A DNA stretch of 64,000 nucleotides from Legionella bozemanae (GCF_001648595.1 NZ_LBAW01000013.1:1-64000), one strand, 5' to 3'; positions 31,497 through 41,622 are shown, numbered from the stretch's first letter. Notes: generated by a model not told the origin, from the sequence alone. Numbers and translations are program-made.

Positions 31497-31525
31497 TTGA
31501 CAGTAGAAAAAAAGTTATCTATTAT
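31497..31525 (+). promoter_or_regulatory. rpmH promoter
   Basis: TTGACA (31497-31502), a 17-base spacer, and TATTAT (31520-31525), a near-consensus sigma-70 promoter 34 bases before the rpmH ATG. It would drive rpmH-rnpA-yidD-yidC-mnmE. Confidence 0.75.
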
Positions 31526-31558
31526 TGCCAGCCTCATAATTTTATTAGCAGGTTCATC

Positions 31559-31693
31559 ATGAAACGCACCTTTCAACCCAGTAATTTAAAACGTAAACGT
31601 GATCATGGTTTTCGTGAGCGTATGGCTACTCGCGTAGGTAGATTAGTAATTAAACGTCGTCGTGCTAAAGGCCGTAAGCGTTTGACTGCTTAA
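31559..31693 (+). CDS. rpmH: 50S ribosomal protein L34
   Basis: A 44-residue, very basic ribosomal protein, beginning [18 protein letters not shown] and ending KGRKRLTA, essentially the universal L34 sequence. It is followed with no gap by rnpA. Confidence 0.99.
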   Translation: MKRTFQPSNLKRKRDHGFRERMATRVGRLVIKRRRAKGRKRLTA

Positions 31694-32038
31694 GTGTTTG
31701 CTTTTAAAAAAACACAGCGATTATTAACAAAAAATGATTATAATCATGTGCTTGAACAAGCGAAGAAAATTGTAACATCCGAATTTATCGTTCTCTTTAG
31801 AGAGAATAATTTAGGTTATGCACGACTTGGGCTGGCGTTGTCGAAGAAACTGATAGCAAAAGCTCATGATCGAAATCGTATTAAACGGCTGTTAAGAGAA
31901 AGCTTTCGACAACAAGAATTACCTGCAGTCGATGTGGTTTTTTTAGCAAGACAAGGCGTAGCAAAACAAACAAATGCAATTATAAACGCTAGAATGGGCA
32001 AAACATGGAAAAAAATAATCTCATGTTACGAAAAATAG
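31694..32038 (+). CDS. rnpA: Ribonuclease P protein component
   Basis: A 114-residue basic protein that binds RNase P RNA for tRNA 5' maturation. The signature RNR motif is [15 protein letters not shown]. It starts with a GTG immediately after the rpmH stop and overlaps yidD by 34 bases, the classical compact arrangement. Confidence 0.97.
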   Translation: MFAFKKTQRLLTKNDYNHVLEQAKKIVTSEFIVLFRENNLGYARLGLALSKKLIAKAHDRNRIKRLLRESFRQQELPAVDVVFLARQGVAKQTNAIINARMGKTWKKIISCYEK

Positions 32039-32253
32039 TTTGCTTACCCATCAAACTATATAAGTATTTGATTAGCCCTTTGTTAAAGCCAAGTTGCCGA
32101 TATTACCCAAGTTGTTCACAATATGCTGAAAGTGCTATCCAACAATGTGGCATAACCAAAGGTATATGGATGGCTTTAAAAAGAGTATTGCGTTGCCACC
32201 CATGGTCACGTGGTGGTTATGATCCTGTACTCCCCAACAACGAGAATCATTGA
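32005..32253 (+). CDS. yidD: Membrane protein insertion efficiency factor YidD
   Basis: An 82-residue (or 76 if the ATG at 32023 is used) membrane-associated protein with conserved Cys and [23 protein letters not shown]. It aids YidC-dependent insertion. It overlaps rnpA, and its stop codon overlaps the yidC start (TGATG). Confidence 0.96.
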   Translation: MEKNNLMLRKIVCLPIKLYKYLISPLLKPSCRYYPSCSQYAESAIQQCGITKGIWMALKRVLRCHPWSRGGYDPVLPNNENH

Positions 32254-33926
32254 TGGATATACGACGTATTGTTTTATATGTGGCGCTTGCGCTAGTAAGT
32301 TTATCACTTTGGAATGCTTGGCAGATTGACTATCCGCCAAAGCCAGTACCCACAGAAAACACGATAAGCCAAGAGAAAAGTGGACAGCCTTTGTTACCGC
32401 AAGTAACCCCATCCAATACGTCAACATCAACCCCAGTTAATCCAATTGCTGAACAAACTAAAAGCAATAATGCATCTCTAATCCATGTTAAAACAGATGT
32501 TTTAAACGTGTCTATTGATCTACAACAAGGTGATGTTGTTGCAAGTCAACTTCTTGATTACCCGCAAAGCGTAGATGAAAAGAATAAACCGTTTCTTCTT
32601 TTACAAAATCAGCCCAACGAACGTTATGTTGCTAACAGCAATCTTTTTGTTGCCTCAGGACAAAACGTTCAAGCACTTGACTTTAATTTTACAGCATCAA
32701 AACAACAATTCGAATTAGGTCCCGATCAAAAGCAATTAGTCGTAACTCTTAGTGGAAAAAGTGATGATGGACTTGATGTAAAAAAAGAGTTTACCTTTAC
32801 AAAAGGTAGCTATCTTATTGAAGTAAATTACAAAATTGCTAATAGGGGAAACAGCGATTGGACGGGATATTTGAATACCCAGCTGTTGCGTAGCTCACCC
32901 AAAGAAGATAAGTCAAGTGTGTTTCACGTTGGCTCCTATACGGGCGCATCCTATTCAGAACCAGGAAAACACCGCTATCAAAAGGTAAGCTTTAGCGATA
33001 TGAATAAAGCAAACCTGGATGTAGACAGTAAAGGCGGTTGGATTGCCATGCAACAGCATTATTTTTTAAGTGCTTGGATTCCCCAACCTGATTCGAACAA
33101 TAAATTTTATACTCGCGCTGCAAATAATGATTATATTATTGGTTCTGTAAGCAAACCGATTACACTGAAGCCAGAAGAGCAGACAACAGTTGGTTCCAAG
33201 TTGTATATAGGCCCGGAAATCACCAGCGTATTAAAAAGTATTGCCCCCTCGCTTGATCTTACTGTTGATTATGGAATTTTATGGTTTTTATCTTCACTAT
33301 TATTCTCATTGATGAAAGCAATTTATAATTTTGTGGGCAACTGGGGTTGGTCAATCGTTTTAGTTACGGTATTAATTAAATTAGCTTTTTATCGTTTATC
33401 TGCTGCCAGCTATAAGTCAATGGCGGGGATGCGTAAATTGCAACCTAAATTACAAGCTTTACGTGAGCGTTATGGCGATGATAAAGCAAAAATCAGCCAA
33501 GCTACCATGGAACTTTATAAACAGGAAAAGGTAAATCCTTTAGGTGGCTGTTTACCTATCTTAATCCAAATTCCTGTATTTATTGCTCTGTATTGGGTTT
33601 TATTGGAAAGCGTTGAATTAAGACAAGCTCCATTTATCTTATGGATTAACGACTTGGCTTCACCTGATCCTTATCATGTATTGCCATTAATCATGGGTGC
33701 TACAATGCTGATTCAACAAAAACTGAATCCAGCACCACCAGATCCAATGCAAGCAAAGATCATGATGTTTTTGCCTGTATTGTTCACTGGCTTGTTCTGG
33801 AATTTTCCAGCTGGTTTAGTGTTGTATTGGATTGTGAATAATGCCTTGTCCATATTGCAACAATGGTACATTACACGTAAATATTCCGATGAAAAACCTG
33901 CAAAGAAACTTGTTTCAGTTAAATAA
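32253..33926 (+). CDS. yidC: Membrane protein insertase YidC (Oxa1 family)
   Basis: A 557-residue inner-membrane insertase. An N-terminal transmembrane helix (residues 4-21) is followed by a Pro/Thr-rich linker, the large periplasmic P1 beta-sandwich domain to about residue 340, and the Oxa1 core with five helices. The core has the hydrophilic-groove Arg near [16 protein letters not shown] and [16 protein letters not shown]. The start is ATG 32253, one base overlapping the yidD stop. It partners with YidD upstream. Confidence 0.98.
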   Translation: MDIRRIVLYVALALVSLSLWNAWQIDYPPKPVPTENTISQEKSGQPLLPQVTPSNTSTSTPVNPIAEQTKSNNASLIHVKTDVLNVSIDLQQGDVVASQLLDYPQSVDEKNKPFLLLQNQPNERYVANSNLFVASGQNVQALDFNFTASKQQFELGPDQKQLVVTLSGKSDDGLDVKKEFTFTKGSYLIEVNYKIANRGNSDWTGYLNTQLLRSSPKEDKSSVFHVGSYTGASYSEPGKHRYQKVSFSDMNKANLDVDSKGGWIAMQQHYFLSAWIPQPDSNNKFYTRAANNDYIIGSVSKPITLKPEEQTTVGSKLYIGPEITSVLKSIAPSLDLTVDYGILWFLSSLLFSLMKAIYNFVGNWGWSIVLVTVLIKLAFYRLSAASYKSMAGMRKLQPKLQALRERYGDDKAKISQATMELYKQEKVNPLGGCLPILIQIPVFIALYWVLLESVELRQAPFILWINDLASPDPYHVLPLIMGATMLIQQKLNPAPPDPMQAKIMMFLPVLFTGLFWNFPAGLVLYWIVNNALSILQQWYITRKYSDEKPAKKLVSVK

Positions 33927-33930
33927 ATAA

Positions 33931-35298
33931 ATGTCTACAACAGAAACCATAGTAGCCATAGCTACCCCGCCTGGCAGAGGCGGTGTAGGAATCATACGCT
34001 TATCAGGTCCAGAAGCATACACAATAGCTTATTCGCTTAATGGCAATAAACCATTGACTCCACGTAGAGCGGCTTTTTGTTCCTTTTATTCATTCTTTGA
34101 ACAAGTTCTATCACCACAACCCGATGCTTTAATTGATCAGGGGATAATGATTTATTTCAAAGCACCTCATTCTTTTACTGGTGAGGATGTTGTTGAAATT
34201 CAAGCACATGGATCTCCTGTTGTGCTCGATATGCTTATTAAAGCATGCATTCATTTAGGGGCCCGAATGGCACGTCCAGGGGAGTTTTCTGAGCGCGCAT
34301 TTTTAAATGATAAAATTGATTTAACGCAGGCTGAAGCAATAGCTGATTTAATTCAGGCCAGTTCGCAAACTGCAGCGCGAATGGCTTTAAAATCATTACA
34401 AGGCGAGTTTTCAAATAAAATCAATCAATTAAACGAAAAGATTATTTATCTACGTCTCTATGTAGAAGCAGCAATAGATTTTCCGGAAGAAGAAATTGAC
34501 TTTTTGAACGACGGTAAGGTAGCCTATTTACTACAAAATATTTTAATTGAATTGGATGAGATACGTGCGCAAGCCAATCAAGGAGTGATCTTACGTGAAG
34601 GCTTATCTGTAGTCATCGCTGGCAGACCCAATGCAGGTAAATCAACTTTGATTAACTGCCTCGCTGGGCGAGATGTTGCTATAGTTACGGAAATTGCTGG
34701 TACAACTCGTGATGTGATGCGCGAACATATTTTACTTGATGATATTCCACTACACATTATTGATACCGCGGGTTTACGTGATTCTGATGATTTAGTTGAA
34801 AAAGAAGGAATTAAAAGAGCTTGGCAAGAGCTAAAGAAGGCAGATTGTGTTTTGCTCGTCGTTGATGTGAACGATCTGGAACACCATCATTATTTAACAA
34901 AGGAAATTAAAGCAGCATTACCGCAAGAAGTTCCCATTATTACAATATTTAATAAAATTGATACCTTGAGTCGCAGCGCGCAAATACAAAATCATACAAT
35001 CTATCTCTCTGCTAAATCAGGTGAAGGGATTGATAGTCTAAAACACGTAATAAAGCAGGTAGTAGGTTATCAACCGAATGAAGGCCACTTTCTTGCCAGA
35101 AGACGTCATTTACACGCATTAGATGAAGCAAAAAATTTACTTACTACTGGTCAACAGCAATTAACAGTGCATCGCGCGGGGGAGTTATTGGCAGAGGATT
35201 TGCGCCGTGCCCATCTAAGCTTATGCGAAATAACCGGTGAATTCAGTTCTGATGACCTATTGGGACGCATTTTTTCCAGTTTCTGCATTGGTAAATAA
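33931..35298 (+). CDS. mnmE: tRNA modification GTPase MnmE
   Basis: A 455-residue GTPase that, with MnmG, makes cmnm5U at the wobble position of tRNAs. It has the folate-binding N-terminal domain ([15 protein letters not shown]), a helical domain, and an inserted G domain with [19 protein letters not shown] and NKID. The essential C-terminal motif CIGK is present. It lies 4 bases after yidC. Confidence 0.98.
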   Translation: MSTTETIVAIATPPGRGGVGIIRLSGPEAYTIAYSLNGNKPLTPRRAAFCSFYSFFEQVLSPQPDALIDQGIMIYFKAPHSFTGEDVVEIQAHGSPVVLDMLIKACIHLGARMARPGEFSERAFLNDKIDLTQAEAIADLIQASSQTAARMALKSLQGEFSNKINQLNEKIIYLRLYVEAAIDFPEEEIDFLNDGKVAYLLQNILIELDEIRAQANQGVILREGLSVVIAGRPNAGKSTLINCLAGRDVAIVTEIAGTTRDVMREHILLDDIPLHIIDTAGLRDSDDLVEKEGIKRAWQELKKADCVLLVVDVNDLEHHHYLTKEIKAALPQEVPIITIFNKIDTLSRSAQIQNHTIYLSAKSGEGIDSLKHVIKQVVGYQPNEGHFLARRRHLHALDEAKNLLTTGQQQLTVHRAGELLAEDLRRAHLSLCEITGEFSSDDLLGRIFSSFCIGK

Positions 35299-35425
35299 GC
35301 CTAGTTTTCCTTTGTAACAGCCTAATTTACGTCTTTTACTGTTTTGAAACATTGTGTAAAAAAAACATACAAAAACATCTTGTCAAAATGAAAGTCAAAT
35401 GATAATGTACTTATAAAAACACTTT

Positions 35426-35441
35426 GTAAAATTTTTGTAAA
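35426..35441 (+). promoter_or_regulatory. CpxR-like half-site pair (weak)
   Basis: GTAAA-N6-GTAAA just upstream of the ribosome binding site of the gene at 35455. CpxR sites are GTAAA repeats with a short spacer and regulate several Legionella effectors. Its position only 14 bases before the ATG is unusual and makes chance plausible. Confidence 0.25.
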
Positions 35442-35454
35442 GAAGGGGGTTGTC

Positions 35455-37077
35455 ATGGCTGTTTCAAAACAAAATCCTATTAGTAGCGATAAGGAAAAGT
35501 TTTTTAAGCAACTTCATGGTCGTCAGCAGATAACCCTAGAAGAAATTCAAAATGAAGCGGAAAAGGAAAGTTATACCGTTATATTAGAAAATCAAAAAGC
35601 GCTCGAAGCTGAATTCAAGCACATGTTTGCTGTGTTACAAATGCAAAAAGATGAAGATGAAGAAAGAAATAAAGCTTTTTGGTTGTATTGCTACTATTGC
35701 GCGACTCTTTTAGAAACCTTTCATAAAGCCTATGGACAGCAAAGCAAAGAAGCTGACTATAAAAAATTTAAGGAAAAAATTAAGAAACATTTATTGAAGG
35801 AAAAAGAGGATGCAAAAGCTGAAGAAGAGTTTATTGACTCACTAAAAAATAGCTTTCTCGATAGTTTTAAAAACTTATGCACTGCACCGGCTCACTTGTC
35901 GCGAATTCGTGACTATGTTGCGTATTCCAATTTATGCCGCGTGTATTGGGTATTTTGCCGCTTGACCTTAGTATCGGGTTTTACTCTAGCAAAGGAAACG
36001 CATTTTCTTGAAAAGCTGGATAAAATATTAGGTACGCATACGGATGCCGATAAAATAATCGATACGCTTAAGGCACCCAATGGCGTATTGAATTATTTCA
36101 GTGTGGGTTTATTTTTATTCCGTTTTGCAATTGATTTCGGTCTATTACTTCGCCATACCTTTTGCCCTAAAAAGGGGGAAGGCAATAATACGCCTGAAGA
36201 AATGTGGGCACGCTTTAAATTTGAATTTTATAAACGCCACTGTAATTTTGCCAATGATTTGGTATGGGCAACAGTTAATTTCTTAACTAATTTTAATCAT
36301 ATTACCCATATACCTGATCCTACTGCTGGGGTAATTACTGCAGCCTTCTTAGGGTTTGATGTGTGTATGACTTTATATAAATGTTATTTGGCTAAGCGGG
36401 AATATCTGGCTAAGAAGACACAATACGAGAAGGAAATAGAGGATTACCGCAACAAAGCGTTATTTACCCATTTGTCTCAAAAGGAGCGGGATGCGCATAT
36501 AGCCATGCTTGAAAAGCAAATTATAGAGCTGGAAATTGACTGGCGCACGAAAGAAGCAACATTTTATTTTAATGCCGCCGCCGCAGCTTTATTGATGTTT
36601 GGTTTTTCAGCCTCATTACTGTTTACCGGACCAGCTATACCTGTTGTTTGTTTCTTTGCTTGTACCATTGCTGTAGCAATGTATCTCTCTTCTGATGCTT
36701 ATTCGAAGTATCAGGAAAAAGGTTATCGTTTAGAGTTAGGCCATCTTAAAGGAAAAGAGCTGGAAAAAGCACGTCAGGAATATGAAGCTGCACGTAATGA
36801 TTTTTATTTTACTTTGGCCAAGAATGCAATTGTACCTACCCTTTTAATTGCTACTTATGCTGTATGTTGGCCTGCAGCAATTGCTTTAACTGTATTGTAT
36901 ATGGGTTATGAAATTTATCATGCATACGATCAGCACCAAAGCAAAAAAGAGGCGGAAAGGTTAGCTTTAGAAGGCCCTAAAGAAGACGATTTTCTTGATG
37001 ATATATATGATGAAGAAGATGCACGCCTATTAAATAAAGAAGAGAATATAGATATAGATAACTGTTGCTTTATTTAA
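35455..37077 (+). CDS. Candidate Dot/Icm effector, multi-pass membrane protein with C-terminal CaaX box
   Basis: A 540-residue protein. The first roughly 200 residues are charged and helical. Hydrophobic segments lie near 212-240, 370-415 (two helices) and 455-490, with Lys/Glu coiled-coil-like stretches between (for example EKQIIELEIDWRTKE). The C-terminus is strongly acidic (EDDFLDDIYDEEDARLL), then a final CCFI, a CaaX prenylation motif with Cys at residue 537. This combination suggests a protein translocated into host cells and lipid-anchored there. The position after mnmE corresponds to effector lpg3000 of L. pneumophila as I recall it; orthology is untested. AAGGGGG precedes the ATG. 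Confidence 0.75.
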   Translation: MAVSKQNPISSDKEKFFKQLHGRQQITLEEIQNEAEKESYTVILENQKALEAEFKHMFAVLQMQKDEDEERNKAFWLYCYYCATLLETFHKAYGQQSKEADYKKFKEKIKKHLLKEKEDAKAEEEFIDSLKNSFLDSFKNLCTAPAHLSRIRDYVAYSNLCRVYWVFCRLTLVSGFTLAKETHFLEKLDKILGTHTDADKIIDTLKAPNGVLNYFSVGLFLFRFAIDFGLLLRHTFCPKKGEGNNTPEEMWARFKFEFYKRHCNFANDLVWATVNFLTNFNHITHIPDPTAGVITAAFLGFDVCMTLYKCYLAKREYLAKKTQYEKEIEDYRNKALFTHLSQKERDAHIAMLEKQIIELEIDWRTKEATFYFNAAAAALLMFGFSASLLFTGPAIPVVCFFACTIAVAMYLSSDAYSKYQEKGYRLELGHLKGKELEKARQEYEAARNDFYFTLAKNAIVPTLLIATYAVCWPAAIALTVLYMGYEIYHAYDQHQSKKEAERLALEGPKEDDFLDDIYDEEDARLLNKEENIDIDNCCFI

Positions 37078-37082
37078 TTTAT

Positions 37083-37169
37083 GTAGCCTGGGTGAAGCGA
37101 AGCGTAACCCGGGTTTTCTTTTTTAAGTGATTAAAACCCCCGGATTACGCTTCGCTTCACCCAGGCTAC
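37083..37169. repeat. Long inverted repeat, GTAGCCTGGGTGAAGCG family
   Basis: A 25-bp perfect stem (37083-37107 with 37145-37169, arms starting GTAGCCTGGGTGAAGCGAAG) extended by CCCGGG-like pairs, between two convergent genes. It probably acts as a bidirectional terminator. A related copy lies at 62288-62319. The right end runs into the rsmI stop codon. Confidence 0.75.
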
Positions 37170-38023
37170 GTTGATTGATTTTTTATTGCCAATGCTTTTT
37201 CATACAATTCATTTTTACTGCCATTGCTTAGCTTACAGGCAATGGCTACTGCTTGCTTGAGCGGTAACTCATCCAATAATATTTTCAGTAATTTTTCATG
37301 AGCACCTGGCTCAGGAGCAGTTGGACGCGGAGGAATAAGCAGCACAAACTCTCCTTTTACATGTGCCGGCTCTGCTAAAAGCCAGTTTTTGACTTCAAGC
37401 AAAGTACCGGTAATAAAACGTTCAAACGTTTTGGTTAATTCTTTTGCCAGAACAATCTCGCATGTTTGACCAAAGAGTTCACCGATATCATCAATGCATT
37501 CAAGAATACGGTGGGTCGATTCATAAAAAATTAAAGTATGCGGTTCTGTACGTAAGGTTTCCAATTTGCTTTTTCTTGCCTGCTGTTTTGCTGGAAGAAA
37601 CCCTAAAAATAGAAAAGAATCACAAGGAATGCCAGCTGCGCTAAGTGCAGTAATTAATGCACACGCTCCAGGAACAGGGATAACGGGAATATGGGATTGA
37701 CGCGCTAATTTTACTAATAAAAAACCAGGGTCGCTAATTAATGGTGTACCCGCATCGCTGATTAATGCTACTGATTTCCCCGCTAAAAGTTGTTCAATAA
37801 CGTGTTTGCTTTTATCATTTTCATTATGCGCATGCAGTGATTCAAGATTATTTTTTATCCCTAAAGAAGTTAATAGCTGCACCGAATGGCGTGTATCTTC
37901 AGCTAAAATAAAATCAACTGATTTAAGTACTTCTAATGCCCTAAACGTAATGTCCTCACGGTTTCCTATTGGAGTTGCAACGATATAGAGAGTTCCTATG
38001 CCTGTTGCTAGTGAGTTAGTCAT
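37166..38023 (-). CDS. rsmI: 16S rRNA (cytidine-1402-2'-O)-methyltransferase RsmI
   Basis: A 285-residue SAM-dependent tetrapyrrole-methylase-fold enzyme. Motifs: LYIVATPIGN at the N-terminus, ILAEDTRHS, LISDAGTPLISDPG, and PVPGACALITALSAAG, then FYESTHRI. It modifies C1402 in the ribosomal P site. It is divergent from lpoA (yraM), matching E. coli yraL-yraM. Confidence 0.97.
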   Translation of the reverse strand: MTNSLATGIGTLYIVATPIGNREDITFRALEVLKSVDFILAEDTRHSVQLLTSLGIKNNLESLHAHNENDKSKHVIEQLLAGKSVALISDAGTPLISDPGFLLVKLARQSHIPVIPVPGACALITALSAAGIPCDSFLFLGFLPAKQQARKSKLETLRTEPHTLIFYESTHRILECIDDIGELFGQTCEIVLAKELTKTFERFITGTLLEVKNWLLAEPAHVKGEFVLLIPPRPTAPEPGAHEKLLKILLDELPLKQAVAIACKLSNGSKNELYEKALAIKNQST

Positions 38024-38065
38024 GGTTTATCCTCTTGCGTTATTGCTTATTCAATTTTTAAAAAC

Positions 38066-39886
38066 ATGTTTCTAAAAATTCGCGTATTTTTTTTACTGAC
38101 ATCTACTTTTCTTCTTTGCCAATGCACTACAGCGGTGAATCCTCCAGAAATAGCTGCACCAGTGCCTGCACCCAAAGTAGAGAAGAAAAAAATAGCGAGT
38201 CCTTATTCCAAACCTACTGGAAGCTACCTTGCGCAGGCTAAAAATCAAGAAGGTATGGAAAAACAACAATCCTTGCTTTTGGCTGCAGGCCGACTGATTT
38301 CAGAGGGGCAATGGCGCCAAGGTGCTGCTATTTTAGCACAGACTTCTGACTTAACACCGGCACTTAAGGATGAAAAGAATCTTTTATTGGCACAAATTGA
38401 TCTCATGCGTGACCGACCCCAAATCGCATTGAATAAATTAGATGGCATTACTGAACGTGATGGATTATCTGCTTATCAAAAGATCCAGCTTCATGAACTT
38501 TTAGCACAAGCTTATCGTGGTACAGGCAAACAATTGGAATCGGTTAATGAGCGTATCCAACTTGAGGCTTTGTTGACTGATGAGGAAAGTCAAGCCAATA
38601 ACCGTCGCACACTTTGGTTAACTTTAACGCGCATACCCCAAGCAGAATTAAACTCTTTCGCAGCACAAGCCGCGAATCAAGCGGTGTTACAGGGCTGGAT
38701 AGAGCTCGCATTGATTTCACGCAAATATCGTGACAATCCAAAATCGCTGCTCGCTGCTTTAGATCATTGGCAATCTCAATACAGAAGTCATCCCGCAAAT
38801 CATATTTTGCCTACGCCACTGGACTCTATTGCAGATAAAATGCGTAGCCAACCAAAACAGGTAGCACTTTTGTTACCCTTAAGCGGTGCATTGCAAGGCC
38901 CAGGAACTGCAGTTCGGGATGGATTTATGGCGGCATACAAGGGCAATAATAGCGAAACATCCATGCAGGTGAAAACTTACGATACCAATAAAGGTGATGT
39001 TGCCTCTTTATATCAAAATGCAGTCAATGATGGTGCTGATTACATTGTGGGGCCTCTAACTAAATCGCAAGTAGCTGCAGTTGCGGCACTGCCCCATCCT
39101 GTTCCTACACTATTACTCAATGATGCAGATACCGCTATCCAGGAAAATTCCTATTTATTTGGACTTTCACCAGCAAATGAAGCAACTCAGGTAGCAATCA
39201 GGGCAAAAAATAAAGGATATAGCCGAGCATTAATTATTGCACCAGGAAATGATTGGGGAAAGGATGTGGCCAAAGCATTTACTCAACAATGGCAAAAGAA
39301 TGGTGGACGTGTTGTTGATACTTTTTTATATGGATCTAATGATGATTTGAATAAAAGAATGAAAGATTTTCTGCAAATCACTAACAGTCAACAACGCGAA
39401 AAGAAATTAAGGGAGTTATTAGGACAAAAAATCCAGCCGGTTATTAGTCGTAGGCAAGATTTTGATATGATATTTTTGCTGGCCTATCCGTCAAAAGCCC
39501 GGCAAATTATGCCTTTATTAAATTATTATTATGCAGGAGATGTTCCCGTATATGCTACCGCCAGTGTTTATGGAGGCAATGCTAATCCTTTGAAAGATAA
39601 AGATCTTGATGGAATTATTTTTTGTGATATTCCTTGGGTTTTCTCGCATCAGGCGGGAACCCGTAATTGGCCAGAACAATTTAATAGCTACAATCGATTG
39701 TATGCTTTAGGAATAGATAGTTATACTTTGGCTACCCAATTGAATCAATTGATGTTATTCCCAGCAGACCAATCGCAGAACGGAGAGGGTATTTTATATC
39801 TTAAGGCGTCTCAGCAGGTTGCCCGTGTTTTGGAGTGGGGGCAATTTAGACAAGGTCTTGTCCATTCATTAGGTGAGACGGCGTAA
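38066..39886 (+). CDS. lpoA: Penicillin-binding protein activator LpoA, outer-membrane lipoprotein
   Basis: A 606-residue lipoprotein that stimulates PBP1A peptidoglycan synthesis from the outer membrane. The signal peptide ends in a lipobox with Cys20 (LLCQC). The N-terminal TPR-like helical domain runs to about residue 250; the C-terminal periplasmic-binding-protein fold includes VALLLPLSGALQGPG and ADYIVGPLTKSQV. It starts an operon with yraN, diaA and two BON lipoproteins. Confidence 0.94.
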   Translation: MFLKIRVFFLLTSTFLLCQCTTAVNPPEIAAPVPAPKVEKKKIASPYSKPTGSYLAQAKNQEGMEKQQSLLLAAGRLISEGQWRQGAAILAQTSDLTPALKDEKNLLLAQIDLMRDRPQIALNKLDGITERDGLSAYQKIQLHELLAQAYRGTGKQLESVNERIQLEALLTDEESQANNRRTLWLTLTRIPQAELNSFAAQAANQAVLQGWIELALISRKYRDNPKSLLAALDHWQSQYRSHPANHILPTPLDSIADKMRSQPKQVALLLPLSGALQGPGTAVRDGFMAAYKGNNSETSMQVKTYDTNKGDVASLYQNAVNDGADYIVGPLTKSQVAAVAALPHPVPTLLLNDADTAIQENSYLFGLSPANEATQVAIRAKNKGYSRALIIAPGNDWGKDVAKAFTQQWQKNGGRVVDTFLYGSNDDLNKRMKDFLQITNSQQREKKLRELLGQKIQPVISRRQDFDMIFLLAYPSKARQIMPLLNYYYAGDVPVYATASVYGGNANPLKDKDLDGIIFCDIPWVFSHQAGTRNWPEQFNSYNRLYALGIDSYTLATQLNQLMLFPADQSQNGEGILYLKASQQVARVLEWGQFRQGLVHSLGETA

Positions 39887-39889
39887 TTG

Positions 39890-40246
39890 ATGACTTATGA
39901 GAAAGGACGTATCGCTGAAGAAAAAGCTTTAGCTTATTTAGAAAAACAAGGTCTTGAATTAATTAAAAAAAATTACAATTGCCGTCTGGGTGAAATTGAT
40001 TTAATTATGCGTGATAAAGATCAGCTGGTTTTTATAGAAGTGCGTTCGCGGGTTTCTCTGCAGTTTGGTGGCGGCATTGCAAGTGTTACTTATGCAAAAA
40101 AGCAAAAAATACTCAAAGCAGCCGCATATTATATGCTGGAACATCAAAAGTATAATCAATTTGCTCTTCGTTTTGATGTGGTAAGTATTGATGGAAAATC
40201 AGCGTCCATTAATTGGGTAAAAGATGCATTTGGCACAGATTATTGA
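39890..40246 (+). CDS. yraN: YraN/UPF0102 nuclease-fold protein
   Basis: A 118-residue protein with the UPF0102 signature KGRIAEEKALAYLEKQG and the restriction-endonuclease-like GEIDLIMRDKDQLVFIEVRSR (Asp, Glu-x-Arg catalytic-type residues). The cellular role is unsettled. It begins 3 bases after lpoA and lies before diaA, as in E. coli. Confidence 0.93.
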   Translation: MTYEKGRIAEEKALAYLEKQGLELIKKNYNCRLGEIDLIMRDKDQLVFIEVRSRVSLQFGGGIASVTYAKKQKILKAAAYYMLEHQKYNQFALRFDVVSIDGKSASINWVKDAFGTDY

Positions 40247-40280
40247 TTGATGTAATTTTGGATAAAATGAGACGTCACTC

Positions 40281-40368
40281 CCATTAAGTTTAAGTATGTG
40301 AACATTATCTCACGCCCCGCGAACAAGTCCCGGGACGTAGGCGGAGAAGTGATTTCTTGACTTAATGG
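40281..40368. repeat. Imperfect inverted repeat between yraN and diaA
   Basis: CCATTAAGT (40281-40289) and ACTTAATGG (40360-40368) are inverse copies, with partial pairing beyond (GAGACGTC / GAGACGAAG). About 70 bases of G+C-rich sequence (CCCGGGACG) lie inside. It may be a small dispersed element or an RNA hairpin within the operon. Confidence 0.35.
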
Positions 40369-40444
40369 CATGAGACGAAGCGTAACGAGGGAATTTTTTA
40401 GTTAAACAGTAAACTACAAAAAAGTATGAAATAGAGGTTTTAAT

Positions 40445-41047
40445 ATGATGGTACAAATGGAAGAACGAGTAAGACATTTGATTGGGGTGAATATAGAAAC
40501 CAAAATAGCGCTTGCTGATTCTTTATCTGATTTGATTGCCAAGGCTGGACAACGCTTAGTAAATTGTTTGCTTGCTGATGGGAAGATATTATTATGTGGT
40601 AATGGGGGGTCAAGTGCCAATTGCATGCATTTTGCGAGCGCTATGTTGAACCAGTTTGAAGTAGAAAGACCTTCTCTTCCCGTAATTAATTTAAGTACGG
40701 ATGCGACCAGTTTAAGTTTTTCTGCAAATGATAATCATTACAGTCAGGTATTTGCGCGACAAATTCAGGCCTTAGGGCAAGAAAATGATGTGCTGCTTTT
40801 GCTAACGACTTCGGGTAATTCAGACAGTATGTTGCACGCACTTCATGCTGCAAATGAACGCGGAATGGATACCGTTGCGTTAAGCGGGCGTGATGGAGGT
40901 GTGCTTGCAAATCATTTAGGGCCTGAAGATATTGAACTGCGTGTTACCTCAGACAATTCTGCACGAATAAGAGAAATGCACCTGTTCATCTTACATTGCT
41001 TTTGTGATTTAATCGACCAATCATTGTTTGGTCAGGTTTTGGGGTAA
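40445..41047 (+). CDS. diaA: DnaA initiator-associating factor DiaA (SIS domain)
   Basis: A 200-residue SIS-domain protein. Motifs: LLCGNGGSSANCMHFASAML, LLLTTSGNSDSML. DiaA and the heptose isomerase GmhA are close relatives. The gene order rsmI-lpoA-yraN-diaA-BON lipoprotein is that of E. coli yraL-P, which favours DiaA, a promoter of DnaA assembly at oriC. GAGG lies 8 bases before the ATG at 40445. GmhA is the alternative. Confidence 0.85.
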   Translation: MMVQMEERVRHLIGVNIETKIALADSLSDLIAKAGQRLVNCLLADGKILLCGNGGSSANCMHFASAMLNQFEVERPSLPVINLSTDATSLSFSANDNHYSQVFARQIQALGQENDVLLLLTTSGNSDSMLHALHAANERGMDTVALSGRDGGVLANHLGPEDIELRVTSDNSARIREMHLFILHCFCDLIDQSLFGQVLG

Positions 41048-41050
41048 AAA

Positions 41051-41617
41051 ATGAAGTTTAAATTAAAATCAATAGCTTTTCTTTTAGTAATTACCTTATT
41101 AACAGGATGTGTTGCCGCTGTAGTAACCGGCGCCGTTGCAGGAATGGTTTATGATCGACGCGGTGTAATTACAATGGAAGCAGATGCCCGCTTATTTCAT
41201 TTAGTTCATAAAGCAATCGTAACAAACCGTCAGTTTAGAGATTCACGAGTTCTTGTAACCAGCTTTAATCGAGTTGTCCTACTTGTAGGCCAAACACCAA
41301 CAGCTTCTTTACGTAATTTGGCGGAAAAAATCGCGCAAACTACTCCGGGTGTATATAGAGTATATAATGAAATATCGGTAGGCTACCCTATCCCACTTAC
41401 CGAACGCTCCAAAGACAGTTGGATTACCAGCCAGGTTCGCAGCATGTTGCTGGCCAAAAAAGGACTTGAGTCCGGCTCCATTCGTATTGTGACAGAAAAT
41501 AAAGTAGTTTATCTCATGGGTATCGTTAATGACCAGCAAGCAGCTCTTGCAGTTGATGCCGCGCGGCGCGTTAATGGTGTAAGTAAAGTGGTTAAAATTT
41601 TTCAGTACATTCACTAA
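41051..41617 (+). CDS. dolP: BON-domain lipoprotein, DolP-like
   Basis: A 188-residue outer-membrane lipoprotein: signal peptide with lipobox Cys20 (LLTGC), a Gly/Ala stretch, then two BON domains (about 47-115 and 125-188) with the typical SRVLVTSFNRVVLLVGQTP and VVYLMGIV strands. In E. coli DolP (YraP), from the same operon position, supports envelope integrity and BAM function. It starts 3 bases after diaA. Confidence 0.9.
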   Translation: MKFKLKSIAFLLVITLLTGCVAAVVTGAVAGMVYDRRGVITMEADARLFHLVHKAIVTNRQFRDSRVLVTSFNRVVLLVGQTPTASLRNLAEKIAQTTPGVYRVYNEISVGYPIPLTERSKDSWITSQVRSMLLAKKGLESGSIRIVTENKVVYLMGIVNDQQAALAVDAARRVNGVSKVVKIFQYIH

Positions 41618-41622
41618 ATAAT

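Noticed and set aside
32919..32934. TGTTTCACGT in yidC as a third parS
   Set aside because: Only the left half matches; the right half reads TGGCTC instead of GAAACA.
33833..33841. Exact DnaA box TGTGAATAA inside yidC
   Set aside because: Same reason: single, coding, and it encodes a conserved YidC segment (IVNNA).
35426..35441. CpxR regulation of the CaaX protein gene as a firm claim
   Set aside because: The GTAAA pair is only 14 bases before the ATG, too close for a normal activator site; kept only as a weak feature.
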